A DNA stretch of 64,000 nt from Sulfuricurvum sp. (GTDB lineage Bacteria; Campylobacterota; Campylobacteria; Campylobacterales; Sulfurimonadaceae). Of the stretch, positions 1-8,597 are shown one piece after another. The stretch is taken from positions 310,001-374,000 of the forward strand of contig NZ_JAQTUH010000001.1 in NCBI RefSeq assembly GCF_028710345.1, given 5' to 3'. Position 1 is the first letter of the stretch, and every line of letters starts with the position of its first letter. The notes below the pieces were generated by a model, which saw only the letters and a list, made by a program, of their open reading frames with translations, had not been told where the DNA came from and ran no database searches. The translations under genes were made by a program, and so were the position numbers.

Positions 1-615
1 ACCGAGGTGCTCTACATCGGTGCAGAACAGCCGGCGCTAATTTCGTCTGAGGAACGTGTAGAACGCCGACGTCAACTTGGGCTTAACGATTCTTTTACGG
101 TGGGGATTGTCGGGCGAATCGAAGAGCCGAAGGGACAGCATATTCTCCTTGAAGCGGTTAAGTCATTGCATCAAAACGGTATCGATGCCAAAGCAATGAT
201 TGTCGGTCATGCGATGGATGATGGGTATCTCCAAAAGCTTCAAAACGACTATGCTGATGTTGCAGTATTTACTGGATTTACCCGTGAAGCTCAGACGATG
301 ATGCAGTTATGTGATGTGATTGTCTTGGCAACGGAGAATGAAACATTTGGCTTGGTACTAATAGAAGCGATGATGTGTGGGGTGTGTGTCGTTGCAAGTG
401 CCAGCGGTGGACCGTTGGAAATTATCGATGATCATGTTAATGGATTGTTCTTTAAAACGTTTGACAGTAGTGATCTGGCAGACAAGCTAATATTACTTTA
501 CCGTGATAGTACTTTTCGTCAGGTATTTGCCGAAGCAGGAAGAATCAAAGCGTTAGAAGTATTTGAGAGTGAAAAGCAGTTTGAACAGTTACAAAAAGTT
601 TTGGAGAATTTATGA
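1..615 (+). CDS. Glycosyltransferase family 4 (GT-B), 3' part of gene
   Basis: The reading frame is open to the first base of the window, so this is the C-terminal part of a longer protein; the GTG at 7 is probably internal. About 204 residues are visible. They match the nucleotide-sugar-binding half of GT4 enzymes: the VGRIEEPKGQHILLEAV stretch after the interdomain hinge, and the E-x7-E motif in ENETFGLVLIEAMMCG, followed by the glycine-rich SGGPLEII loop. It would add one sugar to a lipid-linked glycan at the cytoplasmic face. The end overlaps the next glycosyltransferase by 4 bp (ATGA), so the two are co-translated. Donor and acceptor cannot be told from sequence. Confidence 0.85.
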   Translation, partial: TEVLYIGAEQPALISSEERVERRRQLGLNDSFTVGIVGRIEEPKGQHILLEAVKSLHQNGIDAKAMIVGHAMDDGYLQKLQNDYADVAVFTGFTREAQTMMQLCDVIVLATENETFGLVLIEAMMCGVCVVASASGGPLEIIDDHVNGLFFKTFDSSDLADKLILLYRDSTFRQVFAEAGRIKALEVFESEKQFEQLQKVLENL

Positions 616-1433
616 GAGCCAGTGTGATCGTAGCCGTTTACAAAGATGTAGAATCGCTTTCTTTAATCATAGAGGCGTTAAAGCATCAAACTTATAAAAA
701 TTTCGAAGTGATTATCGCCGAAGACGGAGAAAATCCTCAAATGCGAGAATATGTGATGAACATCACCGATTTGGATGTGAAACATACAACACACGAAGAT
801 ACCGGAGTACGTAAGTCACGTTCTCAAAATAATGGAATTATTGCCAGCAGTGGAGAGTACCTTATTTTTATCGATGGTGATTGTGTCCCTTATACGACTT
901 TTGTAGAAGCTCATGTAGCATTAGCCAAGCCAAAGACGGTTTTATCGGGTAGACGTGTTAATTTATCGGAATCCTTGACTAAAAAAGTGAAATCTAAAAC
1001 GCTTGATTTACTAGATATCGAAAAACGGCTCTATAAATATATCGGTTTGGCATTTGAGAAAAATTCCAAATATGAGTATGGTATTTATCTCTCACCTAGA
1101 GGGTGGTTATATCCCCTTCTATCGAAACTTCGCAAAAGAAATACATCGATTTTAGGGTGTAACTTCTCATGCTTTCGAGAAGATATGATCGCATTGAACG
1201 GGTTTGATGAATCGTATGGTGAAAATTCGATTAGTGATGATACTGATTTGGATTGGCGGTTTCGTGCTGCTGGATTAGAGATCAAATCATGCAAGAATGT
1301 GGCTAATCAATTTCATCTATGGCATACGTTCAATGAACGAGACGTCGGGGCAGATTGTTGGGAAAAGATGCTCAAAAATAAAGAGAAAAACCGATTTGTA
1401 TGTGAGATAGGAATCAATACTCACGTTAAATAG
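612..1433 (+). CDS. Glycosyltransferase family 2 (galactosyltransferase-like)
   Basis: A 273-residue GT-A enzyme. The N-terminus SVIVAVYKDVESL is the usual GT2 nucleotide-binding start, and FIDGDC near residue 93 is the metal-binding DxD. The C-terminal half has GFDESYG and a DDTDLDWRF segment typical of GT2 enzymes with a galactosyltransferase-like C-terminal domain. The start ATG overlaps the stop of the GT4 gene. It resembles the minus-strand GT2 at 20581-21411 along its length, sharing EYLIFIDGDCVPY, so the two are paralogues at either end of the cassette. It ends a block: a 95-bp AT-rich gap follows, with a likely promoter for rfbF. Sugar specificity is unknown. Confidence 0.85.
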   Translation: MRASVIVAVYKDVESLSLIIEALKHQTYKNFEVIIAEDGENPQMREYVMNITDLDVKHTTHEDTGVRKSRSQNNGIIASSGEYLIFIDGDCVPYTTFVEAHVALAKPKTVLSGRRVNLSESLTKKVKSKTLDLLDIEKRLYKYIGLAFEKNSKYEYGIYLSPRGWLYPLLSKLRKRNTSILGCNFSCFREDMIALNGFDESYGENSISDDTDLDWRFRAAGLEIKSCKNVANQFHLWHTFNERDVGADCWEKMLKNKEKNRFVCEIGINTHVK

Positions 1434-1496
1434 TTAAAATTATCCATAATATCATTCAAAAATGTATTGGTTGTTACGAAAAAATTACCTTTATTA

Positions 1497-1505
1497 TGTT
1501 ATAAA
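1497..1505 (+). promoter_or_regulatory. Probable extended -10 promoter of rfbF
   Basis: The AT-rich gap 1434-1528 contains TG-n-TATAAA, an extended -10 element, 23 bp upstream of the rfbF start. No good -35 hexamer is seen at normal spacing, which is common in Campylobacterota. A second TATAAT at 1514-1519 abuts the Shine-Dalgarno GGAG (1520-1523), too close to act for the ATG at 1529. Confidence 0.4.
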
Positions 1506-1528
1506 TCGTATTATATAATGGAGTTTTG

Positions 1529-2302
1529 ATGAAAGTTTTATTATTAGCTGGTGGATATGGAACACGTTTAAGTGAAGAGACCGATATACGACCAAAACCA
1601 ATGGTAGAAATTGGTGGAAAACCAATACTATGGCATATAATGAAAATTTACAGTCATTATGGTTTTAATGATTTTGTTATTCTTCTAGGATATAAAGGTT
1701 ACTACATCAAAGAGTATTTTGCCAACTATTTTTTGCATCAGAGTGATGTAACGATAGACATGCAAAATGGGAAGATGGAAGTTCTTAATAACTCAAGTGA
1801 GCCATGGAAAGTGACATTACTTGACACAGGATTAGAGACGATGACAGGTGGACGTGTTAAACGGGCACAGCACTTTATCGGACATGAGCCATTTATGCTT
1901 ACTTATGGAGATGGAGTAAGTGATGTTAATATTGATGAACTGGTTAAATTTCATACCTCACATGGTAAAGCGATGACAATGTGTTCTACTCAGCCCGAAG
2001 GACGTTTTGGAGCATTGAATATAGAAGAAAATGGTCAAGTATCTAATTTTTTAGAAAAACCAAAAGGTGATGGTGGCTGGGTTAATATTGGTTTTTTTGT
2101 TTGTGAACCCAAAATTTTTGATTATATCTTAGATGGTGACAATACAGTATTTGAGCAAGCTCCACTTCAAACGTTGGCGCGAGAAGGTGAGATTATGACT
2201 TATAAGCATCGCGGTTTTTGGAAGCCGATGGATAGCTTAAAAGACAAAACGGATTTGAATAAGCTCTGGGATAGTAAGAATGCCCCTTGGAAAGTTTGGT
2301 AA
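1529..2302 (+). CDS. rfbF: Glucose-1-phosphate cytidylyltransferase
   Basis: Makes CDP-glucose from CTP and glucose-1-phosphate, the first step toward CDP-3,6-dideoxyhexoses. The 257-residue length and the N-terminal LLAGGYGTRLSEET nucleotide loop, with KPMVEIGGKPILWHIM just after, are typical of RfbF. TYGDGVSDVNI is the metal-binding region, and VNIGFFVCEP and HRGFWKPMDSLKDK close the sugar site. I chose ATG 1529, 5 nt after GGAG (1520-1523), over a TTG one codon upstream. The stop overlaps the rfbG start (TAATG), so rfbF-rfbG-rfbH form one operon. Base composition resembles the core genes rather than the AT-rich genes downstream. Confidence 0.95.
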   Translation: MKVLLLAGGYGTRLSEETDIRPKPMVEIGGKPILWHIMKIYSHYGFNDFVILLGYKGYYIKEYFANYFLHQSDVTIDMQNGKMEVLNNSSEPWKVTLLDTGLETMTGGRVKRAQHFIGHEPFMLTYGDGVSDVNIDELVKFHTSHGKAMTMCSTQPEGRFGALNIEENGQVSNFLEKPKGDGGWVNIGFFVCEPKIFDYILDGDNTVFEQAPLQTLAREGEIMTYKHRGFWKPMDSLKDKTDLNKLWDSKNAPWKVW

Positions 2303-3399
2303 TGGATAAACTTTTTGGCGGAATCTATAAAAATAAAACTATTTTAGTAACCGGTCATACGGGATTTAAAGGCTCATGGTTAGTATACTGGCTTCATCAA
2401 ATGGGTGCTCATGTTATCGGTTATTCGCTTCCTGCCCCTACAGAACCAAATCACATTGAATTGCTCAATCTCGATATCACCTCTATTATTGGTGATATCC
2501 GAGATTTGGATAAACTTAATCAAACGTTTGCAACTTATAAACCTGAAATCGTCTTTCATCTTGCCGCTCAACCACTTGTGCGTCTTTCGTACGAAAATCC
2601 GATTGAAACGTATGAAACCAATGTGATTGGAACGCTAAAAGTTTTCGAAGCGTGTCGTGCAAACAGTGTTAAAGCAATCGTCAATATCACCAGTGACAAA
2701 GCCTATGAAAACCGTGAATGGGTCTGGGGATACCGTGAAAATGATCCAATGGGAGGATATGATCCCTATAGCTCTTCCAAAGGGTGTGCCGATTTGCTTG
2801 CCAACTCGTACCGGAACTCCTATTTCAATCCTGCCGAATATAAAAAATCACATAACACTCTTCTGGCATCGTGCCGTGCGGGTAATGTAATTGGCGGTGG
2901 AGACTGGGCAAAAGATCGTCTTATGACCGATATTATGCTTTCTGTGTCACAAGGTAAAAAAGTGAGTATCCGTAACCCCTATGCTACCCGTCCGTGGCAA
3001 CATGTCCTTGAACCTCTGAGCGGCTATTTGGCTATTGGGCAAAAGTTGTTAGAAGAGAAAGTGGAATTTGGTGAAGCGTGGAATTTTGGTCCTAGTGATG
3101 AGGGAAGCATTACGGTTGAAGAGGTCGTAAACCATGTCAAAAAACATTGGGATAAAATCGATTATGAGATCCATCGAGATCCCCATCAACTTCATGAGGC
3201 CAATCTTTTGAAACTCGATTGTTCAAAAGCCCATATCCGTTTACAATGGAAAGATGTGTGGGATAGCGAAACTACGTTTGAAAAGACGGTGAAATGGTAT
3301 AAAAATTTTTACGAAAGCGGCAATGTCACCACTGAAAAAGATTTATTGGACTATATAACTGAGGCAAAAACTAAAAAATTACTATGGACAAGAGGATAA
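2302..3399 (+). CDS. rfbG: CDP-glucose 4,6-dehydratase
   Basis: Converts CDP-glucose to CDP-4-keto-6-deoxyglucose with NAD. The 365-residue SDR-fold protein has the Rossmann motif TGHTGFKGSW, the conserved HLAAQPLVR segment, TSDKAYEN supplying the active-site Thr/Asp region, and YDPYSSSKG with the Tyr-x3-Lys pair. GGGDWAKDRL and RPWQHVLEPL are characteristic of RfbG rather than of dTDP-glucose dehydratases. Start ATG 2302 overlaps the rfbF stop; an upstream in-frame TTG (2287) is less likely. The 3' end abuts the rfbH start. The product goes to RfbH. Confidence 0.95.
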   Translation: MDKLFGGIYKNKTILVTGHTGFKGSWLVYWLHQMGAHVIGYSLPAPTEPNHIELLNLDITSIIGDIRDLDKLNQTFATYKPEIVFHLAAQPLVRLSYENPIETYETNVIGTLKVFEACRANSVKAIVNITSDKAYENREWVWGYRENDPMGGYDPYSSSKGCADLLANSYRNSYFNPAEYKKSHNTLLASCRAGNVIGGGDWAKDRLMTDIMLSVSQGKKVSIRNPYATRPWQHVLEPLSGYLAIGQKLLEEKVEFGEAWNFGPSDEGSITVEEVVNHVKKHWDKIDYEIHRDPHQLHEANLLKLDCSKAHIRLQWKDVWDSETTFEKTVKWYKNFYESGNVTTEKDLLDYITEAKTKKLLWTRG

Positions 3400-3401
3400 T
3401 G

Positions 3402-4727
3402 ATGACCCAAGCAGAACAACTCAAACAAGAGATTTTAGCCAAAACTAAAGAGTATTATGAGCTCGTACATAAGCCGATGCAAGAAAAAGCATTTGTATCC
3501 GGAAAAAGCCGAGTCAACTATGCAGGTCGTGTTTTTGATGAAAAAGAGATGATTAACCTCGTTGATAGCAGTCTTGACTTTTGGCTTACTTACGGTGATT
3601 ACTCGAAACAATTTGAGAAAAAACTTGCTGATTATCTCGGTGTTCGATGGACATTCTTGGTTAACAGTGGAAGCTCGGCAAATTTGCTCGCTTTTTACGC
3701 TCTTACCTCTCCTTTGTTAAAAGAGCGACAAGTAAAGCGTGGGGATGAAGTGATCACCGTAGCAGCAGGATTTCCGACAACGGTTGCTCCGATTGTCCAA
3801 TACGGTGCTGTTCCTGTTTTCGTCGATATGGAATTAACCCACTTTAATATCGATGTTACCCAACTCGAACAGGCACTCAGCCCAAAAACCAAAGCAGTGA
3901 TGATCGCACACACGTTGGGGAACCCGTTTAACCTCCGTGCGGTAAAAGAGTTTTGTGACAACCATAACCTTTGGCTGATTGAAGATAACTGTGACGCGCT
4001 TGGCTCTACCTATGAGGGAAAACCTACGGGGACATGGGGTGACATCGGAACATCGAGTTTTTATCCTCCTCACCATATGACGATGGGTGAAGGGGGCGCG
4101 ACCTATACCGATAATCCACTTTTGAAAAAAATCATGCTTAGTATGCGCGACTGGGGACGAGATTGCTGGTGTGAGAGTGGTGTGGATAATACCTGTGGAT
4201 GCCGTTTTTCACAAAGCTTTGGAACGTTGCCAAAAGGGTATGATCACAAATACGTCTACAGTCATTTCGGTTTCAACCTCAAAGTCTCCGATATGCAAGC
4301 GGCTATCGGTGTAGCACAACTCGAAAAATTCCCAACATTTGTTGAAAAGCGCAAAGAAAATTTTGCAAAGCTGTACGAAGGACTCCAAGGTGCTGAAGGA
4401 TTGATTTTAAATTCTGCAACACCTAACAGTGACCCAAGCTGGTTTGGATTTATGATTACGCTTGCAGATGGTGTCACTTTTAGTCGTAACGAACTGGTAG
4501 AGCATCTCGAAAATGCCAATATCCAAACCCGTAATCTTTTTGCCGGAAATATGCTTCGCCATCCGATGTTTGATAGCATGGTAGAGGGGAGTGATTATCG
4601 AGTAATCGGTGATTTGCCAAATACTGACAAAATCATGAACGACAGCTTTTGGATTGGTCTTTATCCTGGGATGGGTGATGATGCCATCGGATATATGGTT
4701 TCTAAGATTCGGGAGTTTGTAAAATGA
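3402..4727 (+). CDS. rfbH: CDP-4-keto-6-deoxyglucose 3-dehydratase (E1)
   Basis: A PMP-dependent, iron-sulfur enzyme that removes the C3 hydroxyl of CDP-4-keto-6-deoxyglucose. The fold is that of DegT-type aminotransferases, but the usual catalytic lysine is replaced by histidine in PPHHMTMGEGG, the hallmark of the E1 dehydratase. The RDCWCESGVDNTCGCRF segment carries the CxC...CxC cysteines expected to bind its [2Fe-2S] cluster. About 441 residues. Alternative ATGs lie at 3384 and 3399; AGAGGA at 3391-3396 best suits 3402. The known reaction needs a partner reductase (RfbI/E3), which is not in this window. Last gene of the normal-composition rfb block; very AT-rich DNA begins right after it. 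Confidence 0.93.
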   Translation: MTQAEQLKQEILAKTKEYYELVHKPMQEKAFVSGKSRVNYAGRVFDEKEMINLVDSSLDFWLTYGDYSKQFEKKLADYLGVRWTFLVNSGSSANLLAFYALTSPLLKERQVKRGDEVITVAAGFPTTVAPIVQYGAVPVFVDMELTHFNIDVTQLEQALSPKTKAVMIAHTLGNPFNLRAVKEFCDNHNLWLIEDNCDALGSTYEGKPTGTWGDIGTSSFYPPHHMTMGEGGATYTDNPLLKKIMLSMRDWGRDCWCESGVDNTCGCRFSQSFGTLPKGYDHKYVYSHFGFNLKVSDMQAAIGVAQLEKFPTFVEKRKENFAKLYEGLQGAEGLILNSATPNSDPSWFGFMITLADGVTFSRNELVEHLENANIQTRNLFAGNMLRHPMFDSMVEGSDYRVIGDLPNTDKIMNDSFWIGLYPGMGDDAIGYMVSKIREFVK

Positions 4728-4780
4728 GTTACTGGGGCAGCTATGTGAGTACTCATAATTTAAAATACGGAAATATGTAG
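4724..4780 (+). CDS. 18-codon ORF, possible remnant of a lost gene
   Basis: An ATG overlapping the rfbH stop in ATGA fashion opens an 18-codon frame beginning MSYWGSYV and ending at TAG 4778-4780. The overlap is the same coupling seen at most junctions in this locus, so a full-length gene may once have started here and been replaced by the AT-rich rfbS-rfbE segment. It is too short to assign and may not be translated. Confidence 0.2.
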   Translation: MSYWGSYVSTHNLKYGNM

Positions 4781-4805
4781 TGTTTAAATTAATGAAAGTG
4801 GCTGT

Positions 4806-5678
4806 ATGACTATATTATTAACGGGTGCAACAGGATTTTTAGGTAGTCATATTCTTGATGCTTTAGTGGCTCAAGGACATACAGTTATCATACTCAAACG
4901 TTCATCCAGTAAATTAAATAGGATAAAACATTTAATAAATAATATAGTTATGTATGATATTGATAAACAGCATCTTGCTGATATCTTTAAAAAATTTCAC
5001 ATTGAAATGATTATTCATTGTGCTACCAACTATGGACGATCTCAAAGAAAAGCAGATGAAATAGTAGAAGCAAATTTAATGCTTCCATTAAAACTACTAT
5101 TACTTGGGATCGAACACGGGATTAAAACTTTTATAAATACAGATACTTTATTGGACAAGCGAGTAAATGAGTATTCTTTATCTAAAAAACAATTTTTAGA
5201 TTGGCTTAAAATTTATTCTGATTCAATTTATGCAATTAATATTGCACTTGAACATTTTTATGGTCCAAATGATGATCCAAGTAAATTTACGACGTATGTG
5301 ATTAAATCTATGCTTGATCATGTGAAACAACTTGATTTAACTCTTGGACAACAAAAAAGGGATTTTATATATATTGATGATGTTGTAGAAGTTTTTTTAA
5401 CACTTGTTAATTCAATCAAGAATGAATCTTGTGGATTTATAGAGTATGAAGTTGGTACGGGAGAATTAACAACAATAGAAGAGTTTGTTAAAATGGTAAA
5501 AGTTATTACAATTAATGAAAATACTCTACTTAATTTTGGTGCAGTTCCCTATAGAAAAAATGAGCCGATGGAAAGTCATGTAAATCTTATTGCTTTGAAA
5601 AAATTAGGATGGGAAGCAAAAATAGATTTATTAGAAGGGCTCAAAAAAACAATTTTAATTGAGGAAAACAATATATGA
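4806..5678 (+). CDS. rfbS: CDP-paratose synthase-like reductase (RfbS/RfbJ family)
   Basis: A 290-residue extended SDR with the Rossmann loop TGATGFLGS and the catalytic Tyr-x3-Lys in EYSLSKKQF, preceded by TDT in place of the usual serine. It would reduce the C4 keto group of CDP-4-keto-3,6-dideoxyglucose. From remembered Salmonella RfbS, the LEHFYGPNDDPSKFT segment, QQKRDFIYIDD and the RKNEPM motif near the C-terminus match closely, better than generic epimerases. Abequose synthase RfbJ is the alternative, but the adjacent RfbE favours paratose. AT-rich composition differs sharply from rfbH. Its 3' end overlaps rfbE by 4 bp. Confidence 0.75.
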   Translation: MTILLTGATGFLGSHILDALVAQGHTVIILKRSSSKLNRIKHLINNIVMYDIDKQHLADIFKKFHIEMIIHCATNYGRSQRKADEIVEANLMLPLKLLLLGIEHGIKTFINTDTLLDKRVNEYSLSKKQFLDWLKIYSDSIYAINIALEHFYGPNDDPSKFTTYVIKSMLDHVKQLDLTLGQQKRDFIYIDDVVEVFLTLVNSIKNESCGFIEYEVGTGELTTIEEFVKMVKVITINENTLLNFGAVPYRKNEPMESHVNLIALKKLGWEAKIDLLEGLKKTILIEENNI

Positions 5679-6697
5679 AGTACCTTATAACTGGTGGATG
5701 TGGCTTTTTAGGTTCAAACATTGCAAATAAAATTATACAAAATGGGGATGATTTAATTATTTTTGATAATTTAAGTCGGTATGGAAGTGATCAAAATCTT
5801 GAATGGTTAAACAAACAAGGGCAATTTACATTCACTCATGGAGATATAAGAAATTTAAATGATATAGAAATGGTTATTAAAGAACAACGTCCGGATATAA
5901 TATATCATTTAGCAGGACAAGTTGCAATGACAACATCAATTTTAAATCCTAGGTTAGATTTTGAAATAAATGTTTTAGGTAGTTTTAATCTCCTTGAATC
6001 TGTAAGAAAATTCTCACCTGAAAGCATAATAGTTTATTCTTCTACAAATAAAGTATATGGAGATTTAGAGCAATTTGAATATGAAGAAACAACATCAAGG
6101 TATTCGTGCTTGACATTTCCAAAAGGTTTTAGTGAATCAATCACGCTTGATTTTCATTCTCCATACGGTGTATCCAAAGGTTCCGCAGATCAATACATGC
6201 TAGACTATGCTCGAATTTTTGGATTAAAAACAGTCGTGTTTAGACACTCATCAATGTACGGTGGCCGTCAGTTTTCAACTTACGATCAAGGTTGGCTTGG
6301 ATGGTTTATTCAAAAAGCTATTGAAATTAAAAATGAAACGGCAAAAGATATGTTTACTATTTCGGGCAATGGGAAACAAGTTAGAGATTTACTGCATGCA
6401 GATGATATTGTTAAGTTGTATCTTTTAGCTCCAGAAAAAATTAATGCACTAAAAGGGGAAGCATTTAATATTGGAGGAGGGATGAAAAATTCTTTTTCTT
6501 TGCTTGAGTTATTTCTATTTCTAGAAAAAGAGTTAAATATCAAGATGAGCTATATTCAGCTTCCTCCTAGAGAAAGTGATCAAAAGGTTTTTGTTGCAGA
6601 TTTATCAAAAATTGAGCAACGTACAGGATGGTATCCTAATGTAACAAAAGAAGATGGGGTGAGAAATAGTATGAATTGGTTGGAGAGTTTAGCGTGA
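5675..6697 (+). CDS. rfbE: CDP-paratose 2-epimerase (CDP-tyvelose synthesis)
   Basis: Epimerises CDP-paratose at C2 to CDP-tyvelose using tightly bound NAD. The 340-residue protein follows remembered Salmonella Typhi RfbE almost motif for motif: ITGGCGFLGSN, HLAGQVAMTTSI, YSSTNKVYGDLEQ, LDFHSPYGVSKG with the catalytic Tyr-x3-Lys, FRHSSMYGGRQF and ISGNGKQVRDLLHADD. The family is narrow, so the call is strong from sequence alone. It starts inside the rfbS stop (ATGA) and ends overlapping a GT2 gene. With rfbF, rfbG, rfbH and rfbS it completes the tyvelose pathway except for the RfbI reductase. AT-rich and probably acquired with rfbS. Confidence 0.88.
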   Translation: MKYLITGGCGFLGSNIANKIIQNGDDLIIFDNLSRYGSDQNLEWLNKQGQFTFTHGDIRNLNDIEMVIKEQRPDIIYHLAGQVAMTTSILNPRLDFEINVLGSFNLLESVRKFSPESIIVYSSTNKVYGDLEQFEYEETTSRYSCLTFPKGFSESITLDFHSPYGVSKGSADQYMLDYARIFGLKTVVFRHSSMYGGRQFSTYDQGWLGWFIQKAIEIKNETAKDMFTISGNGKQVRDLLHADDIVKLYLLAPEKINALKGEAFNIGGGMKNSFSLLELFLFLEKELNIKMSYIQLPPRESDQKVFVADLSKIEQRTGWYPNVTKEDGVRNSMNWLESLA

Positions 6698-7413
6698 GTG
6701 TATGTATGCTTTCTGTTGTATTACCTTGCTATCAAGAAGAAGAAAATCTTAGAGTGCTCATCCCAAGATTAGAATCGACGTTAGAACTTTATGACTATGA
6801 AATTATTATTGTGGATACGAATAAAGAGTTAGATGGAACAAAACAATTTTGTGAAACGCAGTTAAACAAGCGCATAAGATATATTAATCGTGAACCTCAT
6901 AATTATTATGCGGATGCTGTAAGAACAGGGTTGAGAGAGTGTAGAGGTGAATATATAATATTTATGGATGCGGATGGTTCCCATTCTCCAGAATTTATTC
7001 TTACCATGTTAGAGGATAGAGAAAATTATGATTTGATAATTGCTTCACGTTATATTGAAGGTGGATATACTGAAAATAATAAAATTTTAGTCGTTATGTC
7101 TCAGATAGTAAACATACTGTATAAATTTGTTATTGGTATAAAGTGCTATGATGTATCAAATAGTTTTAGATTATATAATGCGGATCAATTGAAAAAATTA
7201 ACTCTTAGTTGTAACAATTTTGATGTAGTTGAAGAAATACTCTTTAAACTCGTAAGAAACAAAAAAGAATTTAGATTAAAAGAGCTTCCTTATAGTTTTA
7301 AACAAAGACTTTTTGGTATCACAAAAAGAAGTCTAGTAGCTTTTATCGCATCCTATTTAAAAACATTTTTAAAACTTTTTATTCAAGATAAGTTAGTGAA
7401 TAGGAGATGGTAA
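6694..7413 (+). CDS. Polyprenyl-phosphate GT2 glycosyltransferase (Dpm1-like)
   Basis: A 239-residue GT2 enzyme of the DPM1/polyprenol-phosphate sugar synthase type: LSVVLPCYQEEENL start, FMDADGSHSP as the metal-binding DxD, and a soluble C-terminus without the paired membrane helices of GtrB/ArnC. It likely charges undecaprenyl phosphate with a sugar for the neighbouring GT-C protein. I chose GTG 6694, overlapping the rfbE stop as GTGA, because GGAGAG at 6682-6687 is well placed; the in-frame TTG at 6676 is poorer. The gene is AT-rich like its neighbours. Which sugar is transferred is not visible. Confidence 0.75.
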   Translation: MSVCMLSVVLPCYQEEENLRVLIPRLESTLELYDYEIIIVDTNKELDGTKQFCETQLNKRIRYINREPHNYYADAVRTGLRECRGEYIIFMDADGSHSPEFILTMLEDRENYDLIIASRYIEGGYTENNKILVVMSQIVNILYKFVIGIKCYDVSNSFRLYNADQLKKLTLSCNNFDVVEEILFKLVRNKKEFRLKELPYSFKQRLFGITKRSLVAFIASYLKTFLKLFIQDKLVNRRW

Positions 7414-8597
7414 TGACTAAAGACACAAAAATTGAAATCATATCAGCGATAGTAATTTTTGGATTTTTTTTATCAGTTGTGATTTCTTATATTAATGGTT
7501 ATTATTTAAAAATGGCTTATCCCTATAATACATTTTTATTTATTCCAGAGGTTAAATTTACTGATTTCATTAGTGAGGTTAATTTAGCAAGTAATCTAAA
7601 TCCATATACTAATGATAATGGTGTTGTAAAAGCTGTTTATTACCCTTTTTCTTACCTTCTATTATATGTTTTTTCATTATTTGGGAAATATTCTTTATTA
7701 TTGAGTATCGGTGTTTTTACTGTTTTATTTGTTTTTACTGCCAATAGTTATTTTAAGCCTAAACATTTTAGTAGTTATAAAAATATCCTTTTGTTAATAT
7801 TTCTCTCATATCCATTTCTTTTTGATTTAGATAGAGCTAATATTGAGTGGATGGTTTTTTTATTTACGAGTTGGTCTTTGTATTTTTACTATGAAAACAA
7901 ACATAATTTAGCAATTGTTTTTTTAAGCATGGCTGTAAGTATGAAGTTCTACCCAATAATCTTTTTGACTCTTTTTTTACTTGATAAAAAATATACAGTA
8001 ATGGTAAAAACGATACTTTTAACATCGTTGATTACATTAATTTCCATGTATAGTTTTTCGGGTGAATTAAATGAAACGTATAAAAATATTTTACTAGGGC
8101 AGCAATTTTTTAAAGATAACTATGTTTTAGCTGATTTTGGAGGATTGGCTTACAACAACAGCCTTTTTGGAATTCTCAAATTTGTTAATTTAGCAATGAA
8201 AAAAGTAATAGGTATAAAGCTATTATCGTTAGTATATTTTATAACTGTAATATCAATTTATAGCTCACTTGTTTACTTTATGTGGCGTAAAAATTTAAAA
8301 AGATGGGAAAAGATAACTATTATTACATTTAGTATGTTGCTTTTTCCATTTGTAAGCTTTGATTATAAATTACTATTTGTTTTTATCCCGATTTTTTATT
8401 TTATTCGTGAAGAAGATACACATCATACTATGGGAATGATTCCAATTGTACTATTCGCATTACTATTGATTCCCAAAAATTTTTATTTTATATATGCCAA
8501 TATATCAATATCAATTTTACTAAACCCATTAATTATGGTTTCTTTAATATTGATAGTTTTATCAAACAACTCTAATAATAAAAAGGTGACAAATTGA
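7413..8597 (+). CDS. Polytopic membrane protein, possible GT87-type mannosyltransferase
   Basis: A 394-residue hydrophobic protein with about nine to ten predicted membrane spans. The first extracytoplasmic loop contains a Tyr/Pro-rich NPYTNDNGVVKAVYYPF stretch, and DRANIEWMVF and MKFYP follow, in the pattern of GT-C enzymes of the GT87/DUF2029 group. These take sugar from a polyprenyl-phosphate donor outside the membrane, which fits the Dpm1-like gene just upstream. ATG 7413 follows AGGAG (7402-7406) by 6 nt and is preferred over ATG 7407. An undefined membrane protein of O-antigen assembly, such as a Wzy-like polymerase, remains possible. Very AT-rich. Confidence 0.5.
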   Translation: MTKDTKIEIISAIVIFGFFLSVVISYINGYYLKMAYPYNTFLFIPEVKFTDFISEVNLASNLNPYTNDNGVVKAVYYPFSYLLLYVFSLFGKYSLLLSIGVFTVLFVFTANSYFKPKHFSSYKNILLLIFLSYPFLFDLDRANIEWMVFLFTSWSLYFYYENKHNLAIVFLSMAVSMKFYPIIFLTLFLLDKKYTVMVKTILLTSLITLISMYSFSGELNETYKNILLGQQFFKDNYVLADFGGLAYNNSLFGILKFVNLAMKKVIGIKLLSLVYFITVISIYSSLVYFMWRKNLKRWEKITIITFSMLLFPFVSFDYKLLFVFIPIFYFIREEDTHHTMGMIPIVLFALLLIPKNFYFIYANISISILLNPLIMVSLILIVLSNNSNNKKVTN

